Source: Delphinus delphis | Lineage: Eukaryota; Chordata; Mammalia; Artiodactyla; Delphinidae | Direction of reading: 5' to 3' | Length of the DNA stretch: 64,000 nucleotides | Assembly (NCBI RefSeq): GCF_949987515.2 | Contig: NC_082684.1 | Span: 52,666,006 to 52,730,005, forward strand | Part shown: piece by piece, positions 51,395 through 63,010 of the stretch | Layout of the letters: each line of letters begins with the position of its first letter | How positions within the stretch are numbered: the stretch's first letter is position 1 | Notes under the pieces: model-generated | Seen by the model: only the letters and a program-made list of their open reading frames with translations | The model's database searches: none | What the model was told of the DNA's origin: nothing | Made by a program: the position numbers and the translations under genes

Positions 51395-51820
51395 TATGAA
51401 GGACCTTTTAAGCTAAATCTGTAAGTTTAAATTTTATTTTGAGGGAAATATGGGGCCATTGAAGAGTTTCCTCCAGGAAAGTGACATGATCCAATTTGCC
51501 TTTTACAGTGATGCCCATAATGGCCATGTGCAGATGATATAGTAGAGGGAACAAAATTAGAAACAGAGGGGACACTTAGGAGTAGTCATCTAGGTAGTAG
51601 AGCATGGTCGCCAGACTAGGGAAGTGGCAATAGAGGTTGATGTCAAGATGATATCTTTGAGAATTAAGAGGACTTAATGATTGGTTTAATATTTATGTAG
51701 GGGAAGAGAGGCTTCAGGAATGCATTTATGTGTCTGGGATGGGGCTGAATCATGGCACCCTTCATTGCCAAGGGAAAGAAAGCATGATAAGAAAGTTTGT
51801 GTGGAAGATTCTGAGTTCAT

Positions 51821-52182
51821 TTTTTTTTTTTAAATAAATGTATTTATTAATTTATTTTTGGCCACATTGGGTCTTTGTTGCTACCTGCGGGCTTTCTCTA
51901 GTTGGGGCGAGCGTGGGCTACTCTTTGTTGTGGCACGCGGGCTTCTCATTGCAGTGGCTTCTCTTGTTGCGAAGCACAGGCTCTAGACACGTGTGCTTCA
52001 GTAGTTGTGGCACGTGGGCTCAGTAGTTGTGGCTTGCGGACTCTAGAGCGTGGGCTTAATTGTTGTGGCACACGGGCTTAGTTGCTCCGCAGCATGTGGG
52101 ATCTTCCTGGACCAGGGATCAAACCTGTGTCCCCTGCATTGGCAGGTGGACTCCCAACCACTGCACCACCAGGGAAGTCCCT
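51821..52182 (-). mobile_element. CHR-1-type long SINE
   Basis: It carries repeated 'gtagttgtggc'-type units between the tRNA head (right) and an AAATAAAT-rich tail (left), the long CHR-1 form. CTGAGTTCAT flanks it at 51811-51820 and 52183-52192. Confidence 0.88.
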
Positions 52183-52192
52183 CTGAGTTCAT

Positions 52193-52402
52193 TTTTTTTT
52201 TTTTTTTTTTTGCCGTATGCGGGCCTCTCACTGCTGCGGCCTCTCCCGTTGCGGAGCACAGGCTCCGGACGCGCAGGCTCAGCGGCCATGGCTCACGGGC
52301 CCAGCCGCTCCGCGGCATGTGGGATCTTCCCAGACCGGGGCACGAACCCGCGTCCCCTGCATCGGCAGGCGGACTCTCAACCACTGCGCCACCAGGGAAG
52401 CC
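52193..52402 (-). mobile_element. CHR-type SINE at the same target site
   Basis: Near-consensus reverse copy with a long poly(T). CTGAGTTCAT flanks it at 52183-52192 and 52403-52412, the same word that flanks the neighbouring CHR-1 copy. Confidence 0.92.
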
Positions 52403-52970
52403 CTGAGTTCATTTTTAGACATACTAAGTTTCCATAGCTTGGAGATGTCTAATTTATAATAGGGTATATAAATCCACAGTTCAAGAGAGATTAACACAGG
52501 GCATCAAGATTGGTGATTTACTTCCCTAATGGTGTTCAAGTGGGATTCTTGTCTATGTACTATACAGGGTGCGAGAAGTATTGAATAAAAGGAGGAACAT
52601 AAATATATGAGACAAGAAGCCTGCAGAGTGACTGAGAAGGACCTTCCATATCATAGGAGGAAAGCCCAGAAAAGTGCAGTGTTGCAGAGAAGGAAAGAAA
52701 TCAGTTGAAAAAGGAAAAAATAAAGGGTCAAATGCTGGCAAGAGTTGTGAGGTATTGGATGAAAAGTGACATTTGTGATTTGGGTAGAATGGATCTTATT
52801 GAATGTTGGGGTAGAAATAAGACGGGACAGGAAGGGGAGAAAATGTCACCGTCCCTTACGGTTAACTTGGTGAAGAAATTTGGCTGTGATGGGTATAGAC
52901 AGAACAGGCTAAAATGGTTTGTGATGACAAAGAGGGTTTGGGGGCTTTGTTTTAAAAGATAGGAGAACCA

Positions 52971-53202
52971 GGGCTTCCCTGGTGGCGCAGTGGTTGAGAG
53001 TTTGCCTGCCGATGCAGGGGACACGGGTTCTTGCCCCGGTCCGGGAAGATCCCACATGCCGCGGAGCGGCTGGACCTGTGAGCCATGGCCGCTGAGCCTG
53101 CACGTCCGGAGCCTGTGCTCTGCAACGGGAGAGGCCACAGCAGTGAGAGGCCCGTGTACAGCAAAAATAAATAAATAAATTAAATTAAATAAAAAAATAA
53201 AT
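52971..53202 (+). mobile_element. CHR-type SINE with A/AAAT tail
   Basis: Sense copy ending in an expanded AAATAAAT/TAAAT tail (53163-53202). A perfect 17-bp target duplication AAAAGATAGGAGAACCA lies at 52954-52970 and 53203-53219. Confidence 0.95.
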
Positions 53203-53219
53203 AAAAGATAGGAGAACCA

Positions 53220-53587
53220 TGAGCATTTTAAGTTAGGAATGAGTTGACAAGGAGGGACAAGCTGAAATGACTATATATTCAAGAAGGTTCCAGGAAAGGA
53301 GTTGGAGGTGGGGGTGGGAGAAGAAGGTGCTGTCCAGCACTTAGGGGGAAAGAATTGGCATTAAGGGTGTGCGTGGGGGGGGAGGAATTAGAATGAATAA
53401 TCTCTGGTGTAAATTGGGGGAAAAGTGAAAATTGGGAGAAAAGAGAATATTTGTTAGAACTAAGTATCTAGGTTATGGTGGTGACAAGTTGAGGAAGTGC
53501 CTATTTGACAGCTTCTACTTTCCTTGTGAAATAAGAAATGAGGTCATCTGTTTAGACTGAGGGGGAGTAGATGCGGACAGACGTATT
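53220..53587. other. Intron 1, unassigned, G-rich
   Basis: Purine-rich sequence with GGGGGG runs near 53375. It may be further antisense L2, but no block is clear. Confidence 0.35.
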
Positions 53588-53790
53588 CAGATGCTCCAGA
53601 ACGGTGGCTCTCAGCTTTGGTGCACATTAGAATCACCTAAGGAACTTTTACACTCTGTATATGAAGACCAAACATCTGGCTTTTTAAGTTAGAATCTCTA
53701 AGGGTAGGATCCAAGAATTAGTCTTTTTAAAAGCTCTTCAGATGTTTCCATTGTGTAAATGTGGTTGACAGCTATTAAAAGGATTTACAT
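53588..53790 (+). mobile_element. MER5A-type hAT-Charlie element
   Basis: 'ggctctcagctttggtgcac' followed by 'attagaatcaccta' and then 'aaaagctcttcagatgtttc' match the MER5A order. Confidence 0.75.
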
Positions 53791-53814
53791 ATCTTTACAA
53801 AGGAAGATAGGAGC

Positions 53815-53985
53815 TGCCTTGCTCTGTGACCAGGAACATTTGTTTCATTTGTAGAATGGGGATAATAGGACCTACCTGATCTAGTTTGCCTTTAGAAATA
53901 GATAAGAAAACAGATAAAGCAACTAGCAAAGTCCCTGGAACATGGTAAATTCTCAGTAAATATCAGTTCTGTTCTTCCTTGTACC
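53815..53985 (-). repeat. MIR SINE
   Basis: 'gtagaatggggataatagga' and 'agtccctggaacatggtaaa' are reversed MIR blocks. Confidence 0.75.
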
Positions 53986-54539
53986 CCAATATAAAGAATC
54001 TTAGAAATGTGTTTCATTTCTAATATCTGGCTGTGCTGCGGACTCAGGACATTAGGGTAGTTGTACTGACTTCATTGGAATGGAGGGAATAGATGTTCTG
54101 GACGTCCCTTTTTCCTTCAGCATTATCGCGATAATTCATTTTCAGACTTCTACAATGCACTTGTGGGTTGTTTTAATGTTTGGCTTTGTTTTTAATATTC
54201 AGACACCTGAAAGTATAAATCTCCTTACAGAAAGAAAGTCTCTGTGTTGTTTAGATAATTCCGTAAGCACAGAAAACGTAAGATTTTTATTAAAGAGACA
54301 TGAAACAAGAATAGTATGTGAATCAGCTTGTATTATCAAGCATTGTATCACATAAAATTTAACATAAAAGCTTTCATTTGTGTGGGTATGATATACACAC
54401 ACAGCATAGATATGTATAGAAATTTCCATTCTGAAAATGTGGTTTTTGCAGTATGAAAATAACCTACTGAAACTATTTATTATATACCATGTTGAATTAC
54501 ATAATTACAATTCATAATTCATAATTACAAAACATATAA

Positions 54540-54660
54540 CACTTTGAGGTTTACATTACAGAAATGATTTTCACTTGCTCCCCACAGCTACTCATTAAGG
54601 TCGACTAGGCTTTTGGTGTACTCATTTTATAAAGTACAATGAAGTGGCTAAGTGACTTTT
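54540..54660 (+). repeat. MIR fragment
   Basis: 'ctcattttataaagtacaat' with 'gaagtggctaagtgac' is a decayed MIR core. Confidence 0.5.
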
Positions 54661-54824
54661 TTTCATATATACTTGTGTGTGTGTAATTTTTTTTCCTTCA
54701 AAAGTGGCATATATCCTTTTTTCCCCCCCACTGAGCAATATATCAGAGATATTGGCTTAAATCTAGATCATAGTCTATAAGCCCTAGTTACATGTTCTTT
54801 TGTTGTTTTTATACCCTTGTTCCT

Positions 54825-54990
54825 CAGAGTATGGTCCATAGATCGGAAGCATCAGCATCACCTGGGTGCTTGTTAGAAATGCAGACTCTGAGGTCTCATC
54901 CCAGACCCCTAAATTTGAATGTACATTTTAATAAGATTCTTTGGGTGATTTGTGTTCATAATAAAGTTTGAGAGGCTCAGATGCCTCAAA
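54825..54990 (+). mobile_element. MER20/MER5-type hAT-Charlie element
   Basis: 'agtatggtccatagatcgga', 'catcacctgggtgcttgtta' and 'ataaagtttgagaggctc' follow the family. Confidence 0.7.
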
Positions 54991-56330
54991 AGAAACCTGT
55001 TCTTTCCTAGTAGACATTTTCTAATGAGCTACAGAGGTAGGAGAATGTATATGCCTTTAGAAAAGGGTAGGTGTTTAATTGAGAACACTTAGCTACACAA
55101 TATGCATAGTTAAGGTACAAGAGAGAAGGTAATAAGTGTTAAATTTTAGCTAGTATGCTGAAAAACACCTGCCAAAGTCAGCTGGATAATTCCTTTATTC
55201 TAATAACAAACATTTGTATATTTTTCCTTCTGTATAAGGCCTCCCTTCTTACGCTGAAACTAGTTATATCTTTATCCTACGGCATTTACTGTCTGAACCA
55301 ATGCTTATAAGGATGGGCTCTCATTTTCTGGAAAGATAAACAGATCATTGTGGTGTTTCACAAAATATGGCATATTTACCCTCCATCATTTCCTCCCTTA
55401 ACACAGAAATATCTTCAACAATGTACTTGTTCTCTTCAAGCAAGTACAGACTATAATGCTTAATATTAAAAAAAAGAAAGCTGGACAATAATACCAATAT
55501 ATCTATAAATAGCCACTCAGCTCAAATTAACTAGAATTGCTATTATATAAATGCTATTGAAAGAAACATATGGTATCCTTCTAATAGCTTAAAAAAACCC
55601 TTTAATAATAATATATACATCTCCACAACACCAATGTGTCATAAGTTCTTTATCTATCATTTTTATCCACATAAAACACTAATTTTTCTTCTTGTCACAG
55701 AAAGGGTTTGCTGTGAAGCAGACCCTGAGATGGAATATGGCAGTCAGAATGTTCATTAGGGATGGCTCTTGGGATCAACGTCTATAGAAGTGAAGGGAAA
55801 AAAGCAGGAGTGGGTAAAGGGAGAAGTTGAAAATGAGCCAGTCCCTGGCCAGCCTCTGTGGACCCCAAGGAGAGCTCTGGAAGTGGGATGGCTCTTCAGC
55901 AGCCAGGTTGGCGTGAAGGGGCTGGACCTTTGGACACCCGGATGGAGAATGCCTCTGCAAGTAGGTGAGACCTGAAACATATTGGTTTTCTTCAACTGAG
56001 GCAGTCCCCAAAGTGAGCTGACTAGGGTCACTCACTAGTGACTAGTGACTAGATTACTAGGGATGGTAATCTTCCTGCAACACTCCTACCATCGGGGGGG
56101 ATGTCTTCACTTCTCAAAGGGGATCCTTCAGTATGTCTGGATAATCAAAGAAAGGTTAATGCTGTTCAGCATAATTTTTGATTCATCTTTGAAAACTGCC
56201 CATTCATTGATCTAATATTTAGTGAGAACCCACTATGGTCAGTTCTGCACTATACAATTATTTGGTGTTACAAAGTCAAATAAAATCATTCCTCAAGAAC
56301 AAGCATGCTTAGTAAAAGAGGCTTTGAACT
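54991..56330. other. Intron 1, unassigned
   Basis: AT-rich to 55.68 kb, then a balanced 55.68-56.03 kb stretch with short open frames on both strands and no domain signature. CTAGTGA-type units repeat near 56033-56051. Confidence 0.35.
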
Positions 56331-56334
56331 CATT

Positions 56335-57000
56335 CAACAGATATTCCTGAGCCCTACTCTGCACCAGTCACTGGGCCAGGCACTGAGTCTGGAGTGATGA
56401 ACAAACCCCAAATAGTGTCAGACCTCATGGAACCTACAGAGGATGTAGAGACAGACCTTAAACAAATGGTCATGTAAATAAGTACATAATTATACGTTTT
56501 GATAAATGCTGTGAAAGAAAAGTAAAATGTGCTATGAGAGGGGATGAGATGTGAGTTTTCCTGAAAATGGGTGGGGGGATGACTCTCTGAGGAAGTGTCA
56601 TATAAGATGAGACCTGGAGATGAGCAAGGGCACAAGCGGGGAGAGAGGCACTTGAGACAAGGGAAGAGTAGATACTAAAACAGGGAAGGAGTTCAGGTTT
56701 TCTCCCCCTGCCCCCAAACTATGGCAGGGGGCATAATGGGCAGGAAGAAAAACGTTGCCAGGTAGGTAAGGATTTAGGCTTGGGCTGGGCAAGTCAGGTA
56801 GCACCGTTGGAGGCTGTTGTCCAGAATTTAGGGGGCAAGTCTGGACTGTTTTTAAATAATAAGATTAGGTTTACATTTTTTTTTAAAGTAACACCCTAGC
56901 TGCTATGCAGAAAATAGATTTAAACATGGATTACTGACTGATAGGATGTGACAGTTCAGAGGATGTGGTGAGGACACACAGGAGAGCATCTAATCAGATT
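56335..57000 (-). mobile_element. L2 remnant, antisense
   Basis: 'actcattcaacagatattcc' and 'gcaccagtcactgggccagg' are the reversed L2 tail. 'gataaatgctgtgaaagaaa' and 'ctctctgaggaagtgtcata' follow. Confidence 0.8.
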
Positions 57001-57470
57001 CAAGGGTAAAGTAATGCTTGAGTGAAGCTTTAAGTCTCAGTGAGGTCAGCTGTACCAGTGAAGGGCAGGAAAGGATCCTAGGTAAGGGAACAGGATATTG
57101 GAATTTACAGAGATTTGAAACTCTGTCTCCAGTCCTGAGTCCCTGTAATTAGCTTGATAAAGATAGCAGAGGAGCCTGGGGTTAAAGAAAAGGCAGAAGC
57201 TAAGTCTTATGAACTTAGAGGTTAAGGTAGGAATTTTCCTTTTATTCTGAAAACTGTGAAGAACTAGTGAAAGCTATAAAGCAGAAAAATGACAGTCTAA
57301 TGAGCATATTAGAAAGATAACTCTGATGGTCATGTGGAGTAAAGATTGGAGAGTGATAGGGTTAGAACTAGGGAAAAGGTTAGAGAGACATTTCAGTAAT
57401 CCAGATAATAAGCGAAGGTGGCTTATTTTAAGATATTGAAACTGAAGAGGAAGGAACAGAACCTAGAAAT
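57001..57470 (-). mobile_element. L2 remnant, antisense, second piece
   Basis: 'agaaagataactctgatggt' and 'catttcagtaatccagataa' repeat L2 blocks already partly covered upstream, so this may be a separate or rearranged copy. Confidence 0.65.
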
Positions 57471-58965
57471 ATTAAGCATGAGTGTATTTATGTCTCTTTT
57501 CATGACCAATTTTATTTAATAGCCAAAAGTCATTGCAGTTTTGATAGTTGCAAACCACAGTTATTCTGTTTAAGACCTGAAAACACAATATAAATTTTGT
57601 GTAACATTGCTCTTAGGGGAATATTATAAATATTAGCACTGGTGTGTGATTAGGAGGTACAATCTAAGTTTTAATATGAGACTACGTAAAACACTGTTAT
57701 ACAAGTCATTTAGTGCAACAGAGAATCTTGCATTCTGAAGTTAAATGAATTTTATTTTTTTTGCTTATACATTATTTAGGAGCATCTGTGTTTTTTGTCT
57801 CTACTCTTGCTGCAGATATAAGAAGTTTGACCAGATTTTAACAGAGACTACTGTAGTGCTCTAAAATAAACCATTCCAAGATGAATAAAAAACTATGCAG
57901 AAACAACTATACTATAACCTGTTGTTGAAAAAGGAGCCATAGATTTCAGGAGATGTGGCTTGAAGTTTTTAGCTGTCACTTGCAACAAAATCTTGAGCAA
58001 ATCATCTAATTTTTAGGACCTAGGCGTTGGTCAAGGCAAATAAATTCACTCACTCCATAGACAAGGAAACCTAAGAAAATGAGAATTTGTGTGATTTGTT
58101 TAATTTCACATGTCAAGGTCACAGTCAAACCAGAAATAAATGAGGGTTCCATTTAATTGTGATTCTAACAGAAATGTCTATGCAGGCAAAGGTAAAACCA
58201 ATCTGTACAGAATCGACTTATCCTGCATTTGAAAATAGTTTTATATGGTGCCAAACATACTCTCCCCTTATTTTTATGTGATACAGTCTTTGTTTCATCT
58301 GAAAAGCATTTATTTGGTATAAAGAAGATAAGCAGAAGTGCATATTTCCTAGTTTGAAATCAAAGGAACTGAATCGGTTTTGACTTCCACCAGTTCAATG
58401 TGACCTCGATTTTAATTTAAAATTAGAAGCACATGGGAAAATTGTTTACCATCTATTTCATAGCCTGGAGCTGTTTTCAGCTGATTGGATATAAGAATAT
58501 TCATTTATTTTTCAGGTCCTGGAACCAACCCTTTGGTTCTATTTAGATCCTTATAATTGAATAAGATGTATAATGTTTTTTGTTTTTTGTTTCCTCAAGG
58601 GTGAATAAAAAGATCCCCAAACTAAAGGAATAAGGACTTCAACCTTACTTGGTTGAAGACACATCCTTTAAAGTTTACAGTGATCAGATAAAAACAATAT
58701 TTATGTCATAAAGGTAGACATTAAAGCAAAAGCAGTGCCTCAAAAAGGAGGAGGATAAGGCTGATTAATAACTTCCTAAAGATAATTCTCCCAGAATGAC
58801 CAGAAGGAGCCAGCCATTGGCCTGTGGTTTGGGAATCACACAAAAGAACTTGTCTGAGATGATGGGTGATTTCAGTATATACTGGGAGTTTGCCATATGG
58901 GTAGTCTACTTCTGCTTCTGAGTTTTCTCCATAAATTTCTTAAGAGACACATATCAAAGGAGTAA
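57471..58965. other. Intron 1, unassigned
   Basis: AT-rich, with a possible decayed MIR near 58040-58150. No gene signal. Confidence 0.35.
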
Positions 58966-58969
58966 TAAG

Positions 58970-59130
58970 CTGGGTTTTATTATAATCCATCAGAAACTCA
59001 CCTTGGAACCTTAGGCAAGTTTTAAAATTTGCCCAAACCTCAATTTTTTCCAGTTATAAAACGAAGATATTAATACTGGTTTCCCATTACCATACGTTGT
59101 AATGTCAATCAAATGTGGTGTTTTCAATGA
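58970..59130 (-). repeat. MIR-like SINE
   Basis: 'gaaccttaggcaagttttaa' and 'ttataaaacgaagatattaa' are reversed MIR blocks. Confidence 0.6.
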
Positions 59131-59329
59131 ATGGGAAACATTTGAACTTAAGGGAAGTGCTTGAAAATCAAGTAATAACAGAGTCTTAGATCACATAAGT
59201 TATGCCTGTGTTGGGTGGTTTACAGAGAGAAGTGTTTACTATATCCTGATGATACTTGTAGATAGCAACTCCATCAGATACTGTATGGAGCCTAAATTTT
59301 TTTTTAAAAAAATCCATGCTTTGGCTTCA

Positions 59330-59985
59330 TTGAGACCTCCAGTCCTTTGAAAACCTCTGCTTTTGCCACATCTATCAGTGGAAGCACCCACCATCCTTTA
59401 TTTTCCTGACTTAGACATCATATTCCATAGCAGCAGCCACATCCTTGCCAGTATTCACAATTCCAGTTCCTTGTTGGCTTCAGTGCAACCATCTGGCGTC
59501 AGAAGCTACTCTGACACAAACCACCTGCCTACTTCCCTGTGAGCATAACCAGTCCGAGTGCCACTGTAAAAAATCACCCCACTCTGATGATCAGTGCCAC
59601 TCTACTGCTATGCTTTCCAGTAAGCCAGCAATAGTGCCTAGAAAACTATCCCAATCTCTGGTCAGCTTCCTCACTCATTGTCTGTAATGGCAACATCAGT
59701 CCTTATATAACTTCCTAAAGATCAGCTTTACTCCCTGCACCCCTTTCAGTGACAACACATAGATTTTTCTGTTTTCGCCTGAAGAAAACTTCCTTGACCC
59801 CTTCTATGTGTTTCAAAGTCACTGTGCTTTTCCAAATGGGAGGACATATAATTGCTACTTACTTTTCATTATTTCCCCATCTCAGTGAAGGCAAAATGGC
59901 CTCATTCACAGTTGCCTCCTTAATGTGTATCACTGTGTCTGACTCACAGTTAATTCTTCAATAAATATTTATTGAATGAAAAGAG
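59330..59985 (+). mobile_element. L2-like 3' end
   Basis: It ends 'caataaatatttattgaatg' with GATTCAC-type upstream blocks, the tail of an L2. The body is strongly diverged. Confidence 0.55.
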
Positions 59986-60199
59986 TGATGACATCATTCT
60001 TTCTCCCCTCCTCCCTCCAAATCTTATTCTTGGCCCTACTATGGCTTTCTTTAGGTTACCTGTTTGTTACTTTTTCCTTTGACTTTATTTAATACTTATT
60101 AGGTACCTGTTACTCTTGTAGGCATATCAAGAATTACTATTTAGAAAACACATAGTTCTGTTCTTTGAAAAATGTGAGAAAATGAAGTAGATACTTGTG

Positions 60200-60312
60200 G
60201 AATGATGCTGACTTGACAGTAGCTCACATGTATTGAATATCTCCTGTGTCACCAGCGCCATTCACATTCTCTCATTTAGTTATCACTATAAACCTATGTC
60301 GTGTTGTATTAT
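60200..60312 (+). repeat. MIR-like fragment, left of SINE
   Basis: 'tgaatatctcctgtgtcacc' and 'ttagttatcactataaacct' form a MIR start that is interrupted by the CHR SINE at 60323. Confidence 0.5.
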
Positions 60313-60322
60313 GAGGCAAGAA

Positions 60323-60533
60323 GGGCTCCCCTGGTGGCGCAGTGGTTGAGAGTCTGCCTGTCGATGCAGGGGACACGGGTTTGTGCCCCGGTCCGGGAAG
60401 ATCCCACATGCCGCGGAGCGGCTGGGCCCGTGAGCCATGGCCGCTGAGCCTGCGCGTCTGGAGCCTGTGCTCCGCAGCGGGAGAGGCCACAACAGTGAGA
60501 GGACTACGTACTGAAAAAAGAAAAAAAAAAAAA
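60323..60533 (+). mobile_element. CHR-type SINE
   Basis: Sense copy with an A-rich tail. A perfect target duplication GAGGCAAGAA lies at 60313-60322 and 60534-60543. Confidence 0.95.
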
Positions 60534-60703
60534 GAGGCAAGAATTTGTGACTAATGAGTGGGCAGGAGTTCGTTTGGTTGGGTGAGTATTCTGAAATGTA
60601 AGATGGAAGGAAGAAGAGAGAATAAAAATCCCTAAGAACTAGATCTTTAATACATTCAGTGAAGAGTTTAGGGATTTGTGAAAGGAGTAGGGACTTTGAA
60701 AAG

Positions 60704-60759
60704 AAAGGAAAATAAAGTTCTAATACTTTGGGGAAAAAAAGGAAAATAAAGTTCTAATA
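60704..60759. repeat. Short direct duplication, period 34 bp
   Basis: The same 22-base word lies at 60704-60725 and 60738-60759. Its core is 'gaaaataaagttctaata'. Confidence 0.85.
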
Positions 60760-61059
60760 ATGCAGGGGTATGAGTAATGGGAAAAGGGGTTGGGAGTTAA
60801 TGAGAGTGGTCAGTGATGCAAAATGTATCTATTCAGATATAAAGATCATTGCATTGGTCAAGTAGTAGGAGGGTGACTGGAATTGCAAAGGATTTGCTCT
60901 ATTTAAGTAATCTTCAACTATTTGTTACATTAAAGTATTTCAGAGGTAAATGACTGAAACTAATTTTCAGCATTGGGGATGCTCAGTGATTACATTTGTA
61001 ATTAGGCTTCAGGTGACAAATAGTGGGCAATTCTGCCTGTATGTGCTTCACATTGTCTT

Positions 61060-61480
61060 GATTAGAATGATAGTGCCTCAGCCAGCCTAACTCAGTCAGA
61101 GTGAACACAAATATCCAATCATGTACTGCCAGGGGAAGTTCACATTTGCTGTTCCAAAAGACTGAAAGACATTGCCTTTAATTGTTCCATTCTCTCCTCA
61201 AAGCCTTATCCTGCATGCAAGCCATAACATGGCAACCAGATTCTTTTTTTCTTATAAGATTGTTTTGGACACTTAGAAGAGTCGAGTGTGTATGCTAATC
61301 TTATCATTTAGAAATAAAAATGTGCAAAATTTTTGGGACAAAGTTTATGGCACAATTAGGCAACAAGTAATTAGGTTCTTCTGCCCTCTCATTAATTGAA
61401 GAAGGAGGAAAAGCATTTTAAGCGTATAACATATACCTACAATTAAATGAAATGTACTTACACGTAATTGGATCTTTATG
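61060..61480. other. Candidate conserved noncoding block
   Basis: Repeat-free and CpG-poor, with clustered homeodomain-type cores (CACAATTAGG near 61350, AGTAATTAGG near 61366, CATTAATTGA near 61390, CGTAATTGG near 61462). This resembles neural enhancer texture but is unproven. Confidence 0.3.
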
Positions 61481-62830
61481 ATTTAAGAATTTAGAAGTCA
61501 GATTGAAGAAATTAAAAAAAATATTACTCATGTAGAATCAGTAATGCTTTCTATTTCTTTTAGGGAAGAAGTATACACTGTGTTGATTTGGTATGATATA
61601 CTGGGAAACTAAGAACTATATGGGCTATCTTTAAAATTTAGAGACTTTAACTTTATAGGATAATTTAATTTGCATTTGCCAAAGATCCCAAAGTAAACAG
61701 TGTTCTTATGGTACCTTTATATATGTTAACAACATCACTGTGTAGTCCACTATGTATCATTTTATTCCACATGTCCTCAAATAGGCTGCAGTATCTTAAG
61801 TGCTACTTATTGTTCTGATTCAAAAACTCAGTTATTAGTATTTATCCCTTGTATCAGAAACAGTGATTAATGGCTTGATAAACCATTATATTGATTTTAG
61901 CTTCTTGATTCATTTATTTCTAGAAGTTGGCATTTATTTGGTGCCTTGGTTTTCTTGATATATGCCCTATTAGATCTAAATTCATCTCATTCTTCAGCAT
62001 TTAACTAGATCTCAAATATCAGCATTATGCCAAGGATTGTATGTGTATCCAGTCTGGAGCTTCCTGTGAACCTTTTCTCGGGGTCTCTTGTGTAGCTAAG
62101 ATAGGAAGGCAGGTCTGGGCCAGCAGAATCAAGTAGATGGCTGTGTGCTGTGATGAGGACAGCAGCGGATCAATGTGTGGGTCAATCATGCCCCACTGTT
62201 GAGAGTGGAGCAGCTGTGGCTAACAAAATAATAAGTTAAATTGCAATCGTGTTTAAGATCAGTGTTGAAAACCTGTTCAAATATTGACTGTGTGGGGGAA
62301 AGTGTCCAATCAGATGACTGTATTTGTCAAAGGAAACAAAACATAAAATCAACAGCCGTTTTAAATGTCAGTACCAGGCTTGAAAAGGGCACTGGAGCTC
62401 GTTATGCTCAACCTGTGAGTACAGGGAAGTACCTGTTCATCGGTGAGTTGTGCTGCGTGGTCTCTTGAGAGCCTTCTGGGCTCTTTCGTTCTGAGATTCC
62501 ATCTCTGCCAACAGAAAGCTAGAGTGGTGTTTCACTGCTCTCTTTATCCACCTCCGCCTACCTGTTCTGAGTGAATACACAGTCCTGATTCATGGCGACT
62601 TCCACCCTTTATTTGACGTGTGGTTTTAGAGAAGCCTTTGATTTACCTATGAAATTATTGATACCAGCTTTAATGTACTTAAAGCTCTGCTTACTCATTA
62701 AAAAAAAGCAATCAGTTAGTCCTCTATTAGCAGCCTACTTCGTGGTATTGACAATGCACCTGACACTATTCCATGAAGGGTACTGTTTTCATTCATGTGA
62801 CTTATATTTTGAATATCATTATTAGGCACT
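61481..62830. other. Intron 1, unassigned
   Basis: No gene or repeat was recognised; short open frames near 62241-62468 and 62592-62825 carry no domain. Confidence 0.35.
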
Positions 62831-62835
62831 AAAGT

Positions 62836-63010
62836 TATTAGGTACTATTTATGAGTGTCTTCTTAGTGGCTAACATAATGCTAGATGTTTTACTTACATT
62901 GTTTCCCATCAGCGAAAGTATTGCTACATATATTTAAAATTAAGAAACTGAGGCTCAGAAATACTATTATGTTAATGTATCAAAAGCAGTATAACCCAGA
63001 GATTTCCATT
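62836..63010 (+). repeat. MIR SINE
   Basis: 'gtggctaacataatgctaga' and 'attaagaaactgaggctcag' are MIR core blocks. Confidence 0.7.

Larger units (their letters stand above)
51200..52560 (-). mobile_element. L2 remnant, antisense, interrupted by three SINE insertions
   Basis: 'cactgcctcattgcttcagg'-adjacent sequence leads into 'ctgtgccagatatcaggagt' (reversed L2 tail). 'gaaagtgacatgatccaatt' and 'ttggagatgtctaatttata' follow in L2 order. The SINEs at 51330-51394, 51821-52182 and 52193-52402 interrupt it. Confidence 0.65.

Noticed and set aside
4700..60554. Recurring 60-130 codon open frames with nearly the same protein (MVESPPADAGDTG... and its other-frame partners)
   Set aside because: Every instance lies inside a CHR-type SINE. 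They are translations of a tRNA-derived retroposon, not a gene family.
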